64,000 bases of DNA from the NCBI GenBank assembly GCA_002862135.1, contig PKCI01000011.1, positions 74,195 through 138,194 on the forward strand, written 5' to 3'. Shown piece by piece: positions 61,760-64,000 of the stretch; the first letter of the stretch is position 1, and each line of letters starts with the position of its first letter. Under the pieces are notes generated by a model, which was given only the letters and a program-made list of their open reading frames with translations, had not been told where the DNA came from and searched no databases. Position numbers and translations under genes: made by a program. Source of the stretch: Verrucomicrobiota bacterium (lineage in GTDB: Bacteria > Verrucomicrobiota > Verrucomicrobiia > Verrucomicrobiales > DEV007).

Positions 61760-63622
61760 TTACACGTGCTTATCGAGGATCGTTTCAATCTGATCCATGA
61801 TCGATTCCATTCGACGGATCAGAGCTCGATAAGGAGCTTCCTTCGACATGTCCAACCCGGCTTCATCCAATAGAATATTGTGCGGGTAGTCAGCCCCTCC
61901 TGCTTTCAGGACATTCAAATATTTCTCCAATTCAGGCTCACCCTTAGTCTTGATCCCCTCCGTGAAGTAGGCGGCAGCAGAGATTGAGGTGGCATACTGA
62001 AAAACGTAAAAGTCGTAGTAGAAGTGCGGAATGTAGGCCCATTCAACGCAGTATTCGTCATCGATTGTCAGCACCCCTTCGTCATGGCCATGGTAGCGTC
62101 TCAACAGATCGCCATAAAGCTGCGTGAGGCGGTCACCAGTGAGGGGAGCGCCCTTCTCCACTTCTTCATGAATCGCCAATTCAAACTCAGCAAACATGGT
62201 CTGGCGAAAATAAGTTCCACGCAATTGCTCGAGAGCCGTGCCCAGATAGAAAAGACGCTCTTGATCATTCCTCGCATTTTCCAGCACGTAGTCTTGAATC
62301 ATCAGCTCATTCACGATCGCAGCAGTTTCGGCGATAAAGGTTGAATAGCCAGACTTCTCGAAGGGCTGGTTTGCCTTGGTTAAGATGGTATGGAGCGCAT
62401 GCCCCACTTCATGAGCGTAGGTGCTCATGGAGTTGTAATTGTCATTGTGATTCAATAACATATAGGGAGCCGTGTCGTAGGCTGACCCTGACATGTAGGC
62501 ACCCGAACGCTTTCCCTTTCGGGGATAGACGTGGGTGTGGTCGACCTGCACGTAGGATTTCAGGAGTTCACCATACTCATCCCCTAGCGGAGCCACGCCA
62601 ACGATCGTTGTCTCGATCGACCGCTCATAACTGAAGACTTCGTCGCTCTGCACGAGGTCAGGATAGACGTCGTAATAGCGAAGATTATCGATGCCCAACA
62701 GGCGCCCTCGCAGTTTGAAATAACGGTGCAGGGTTGGAAGACTTTCATTCGTCACCTTGACCAGAGAGCGGTAAACCTCTTCCGGAAGATTATCTCCGGC
62801 CAAGGCCCAATCCAGAATGTGGTCATATTTCCGCATGCGCGACTGAAAGACATTGGCCTCGACCTCAGAAAGAAGCACCTGACCCATGGTGCTCTTGTAT
62901 TCCCCAAGCTTCCCCCAGAAGGCGTCAAAGACTGTCTTGCGGTCATCACGATTGTCGACCGCACGGTATTTCGAGTAACCGGCCTGATTCAGGTAGACTT
63001 CCTCGCCATCGGACAGAGTGATGCTGGGCCAGGGAAGATCAGCATTCGCAAGGATACTGTAAATTTGTGAGGGCTGACGCCTCAGTTTTCCTGCCGCTGC
63101 CATGACCCGCTCCGCTTCCGGGCTCAAGGTGTGCGGAGCCCGAAGCAGGGTGCTGCGGAGACTGTGATCGAACGGGGCCAGACCGGAGGTCTCTGCTATG
63201 AAAGCCTCAATGTTATCGGCACCGAGAGAAATAATCTCAGGAGCCATCCACGAAGTGTTTTGTCGGAGAGTGGAACCGACGGAAGAAACGCGCTGCTTAA
63301 GCGCCCGGGGCTCAGATTCAGCAAGGTTTTCGTCAGACTTCAGGGACGCGTAGACAGAAACGTTGGCTAACTTGCGGTAGAGAGAGGATCGGATTGTTAG
63401 GGCTTCTTCAAGTGTTGCGGCACTTTCACCCAGCCTGCCTTGGAAGCTTTCCAACTTCGGTATTCCTTGAGACACCTCATCCAATGCCTCCTCCCAGGAT
63501 TCTACCGAGGGAAAAAGATCAGTCAGGTCCCAGACGGTTGCGACTTCAGATTCCGATTTTTCGGTTCCTTGGGCAAAGGCAACCAGCGGGGTAAAAAGAA
63601 TGAGGAGGGCAAGGCGGGACAT
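61760..63622 (-). CDS. Oligoendopeptidase F-like M3B metallopeptidase, exported
   Basis: 620 residues from MSRLALLILFTPLVAFAQGT, a signal peptide; the frame is open 11 codons further up. The zinc site is MSTYAHEVGHALHTILTK (HExxH) with the downstream Glu in STFIAETAAIVNELM, and AEFELAIHEEVEKGAPLTGD and WAYIPHFYYDFYVFQYATS are typical of PepF. Cleaves small peptides; the export signal places it in the periplasm or outside, unusual for PepF, which is mostly cytosolic. Downstream it runs into the NTF2-like gene. Confidence 0.88.
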   Translation of the reverse strand: MSRLALLILFTPLVAFAQGTEKSESEVATVWDLTDLFPSVESWEEALDEVSQGIPKLESFQGRLGESAATLEEALTIRSSLYRKLANVSVYASLKSDENLAESEPRALKQRVSSVGSTLRQNTSWMAPEIISLGADNIEAFIAETSGLAPFDHSLRSTLLRAPHTLSPEAERVMAAAGKLRRQPSQIYSILANADLPWPSITLSDGEEVYLNQAGYSKYRAVDNRDDRKTVFDAFWGKLGEYKSTMGQVLLSEVEANVFQSRMRKYDHILDWALAGDNLPEEVYRSLVKVTNESLPTLHRYFKLRGRLLGIDNLRYYDVYPDLVQSDEVFSYERSIETTIVGVAPLGDEYGELLKSYVQVDHTHVYPRKGKRSGAYMSGSAYDTAPYMLLNHNDNYNSMSTYAHEVGHALHTILTKANQPFEKSGYSTFIAETAAIVNELMIQDYVLENARNDQERLFYLGTALEQLRGTYFRQTMFAEFELAIHEEVEKGAPLTGDRLTQLYGDLLRRYHGHDEGVLTIDDEYCVEWAYIPHFYYDFYVFQYATSISAAAYFTEGIKTKGEPELEKYLNVLKAGGADYPHNILLDEAGLDMSKEAPYRALIRRMESIMDQIETILDKHV

Positions 63623-63670
63623 GGCAATATATTCTGAAGCAACTCTGATAAACAACGAGGTAAGATCCGC

Positions 63671-64000
63671 TCACTGCTGCAGGAAAGCGATGAGGTCAGT
63701 CACCTCATTCTCGTTCATCGTCTGGAGAAGGCCTTCCGGCATGGTCGACTGTTCCAACTGTTCCTGCTTCACCACTTCCGAAAGCGGGATCACTTCGACC
63801 GTGGCGAGTCCAGCCAAGGTAATGGCGTGTCGGGTTTGCTCCGTAATGTTGCCACTAAGAACGCGTCCATCGTTAAGGGTTATCAACGTCATCCGATAAT
63901 CCTGCGGAACTACGGCGCTGGGATCGATCAGGTTTTCGAGAAGGTAAAAGAGGTTCTTGCGATCACTACCGTCGAGGTGCGGTCCAAGCGCTCCCCCCTC
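63671..64000 (-). CDS. PVC-type haem-binding domain protein (C-terminal part only)
   Basis: The right edge cuts the gene. The visible end reads KNLFYLLENLIDPSAVVPQD, YRMTLITLNDGRVLSGNITE and MPEGLLQTMNENEVTDLIAF, which is the end of the planctomycete-type haem-binding domain (compare ARSIIEPSADIAHGFDG... of the gene at 34491). The haem CxxCH would lie just outside the window. It begins before the peptidase on the same strand, 48 bases away. Confidence 0.85.
   Translation of the reverse strand, partial: EGGALGPHLDGSDRKNLFYLLENLIDPSAVVPQDYRMTLITLNDGRVLSGNITEQTRHAITLAGLATVEVIPLSEVVKQEQLEQSTMPEGLLQTMNENEVTDLIAFLQQ

Overview
The window is chromosomal DNA from a bacterium of the PVC group, most likely Verrucomicrobiota. 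The signs are two proteins of the planctomycete/verrucomicrobial haem-binding type (one complete at 34491-37196, one cut by the right edge), a DUF1080 protein, an FG-GAP/VCBS protein, bactofilins, a hopene-cyclase-like enzyme and gyrB directly before gyrA. Species cannot be fixed from this window. Coding density is high, Shine-Dalgarno sequences are mostly weak or absent, and genes are in short operons on both strands. I saw no insertion sequence, prophage, rRNA or CRISPR array.

Layout. 0-8 kb: end of a TrpG/PabA glutaminase, a secreted FG-GAP protein, a TraB/GumN protein, a glutaredoxin, a TPR/coiled-coil protein, a TVP38-type membrane protein, a flavin-split-barrel protein and an amino-acid permease. 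8-13 kb: two signalling proteins, a multi-PAS protein with a decayed kinase core and a hybrid histidine kinase with a pseudo-receiver. 13-19.6 kb: a large RGG-rich and Glu-rich protein, hemL, a LysR regulator, a HAD phosphatase, a BSP-type peptidase, a gene broken at octamer repeats, and nuoA. 19.8-27.5 kb: two small proteins, an SGNH hydrolase, KDPG aldolase, a secreted Pro-rich protein, a two-gene terpene-cyclase unit and a lipoamide-dehydrogenase-like enzyme. 27.5-34.4 kb: a tandemly duplicated bactofilin, a zinc-ribbon bactofilin, nadA, a DUF5069 protein, a large TPR protein and a HAD phosphatase. 34.4-44 kb: PVC haem protein, gyrB, gyrA, M42 peptidase. 44-52.5 kb: glycosyltransferase, an HldE-PurN fusion, M29 aminopeptidase, crcB, two small membrane proteins, a HAD phosphatase, infC and thrS. 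A tRNA-Pro(UGG) follows.

52.9-59.4 kb is the most interesting stretch: a probable zinc/heavy-metal homeostasis island. Leftward it carries a four-gene operon (unknown protein, HisI variant, small protein, COG0523/CobW GTPase). Divergent from it are an FAD/NAD(P) oxidoreductase with a Cys-cluster tail and a FeoB-like membrane GTPase. Two copies of one palindromic motif lie in the shared promoter region. Next come a metallothionein (smtA) and a SmtB-type zinc sensor facing away from each other across a perfect 9-bp-arm operator, then a lipoprotein that is a single heavy-metal-associated domain. I infer import, allocation, storage, sensing and surface binding of zinc or a similar metal in one locus.

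59.5-64 kb: DUF1080 protein, three small leftward genes (one a lipoprotein, one NTF2-like), an oligoendopeptidase F and the cut PVC haem protein.
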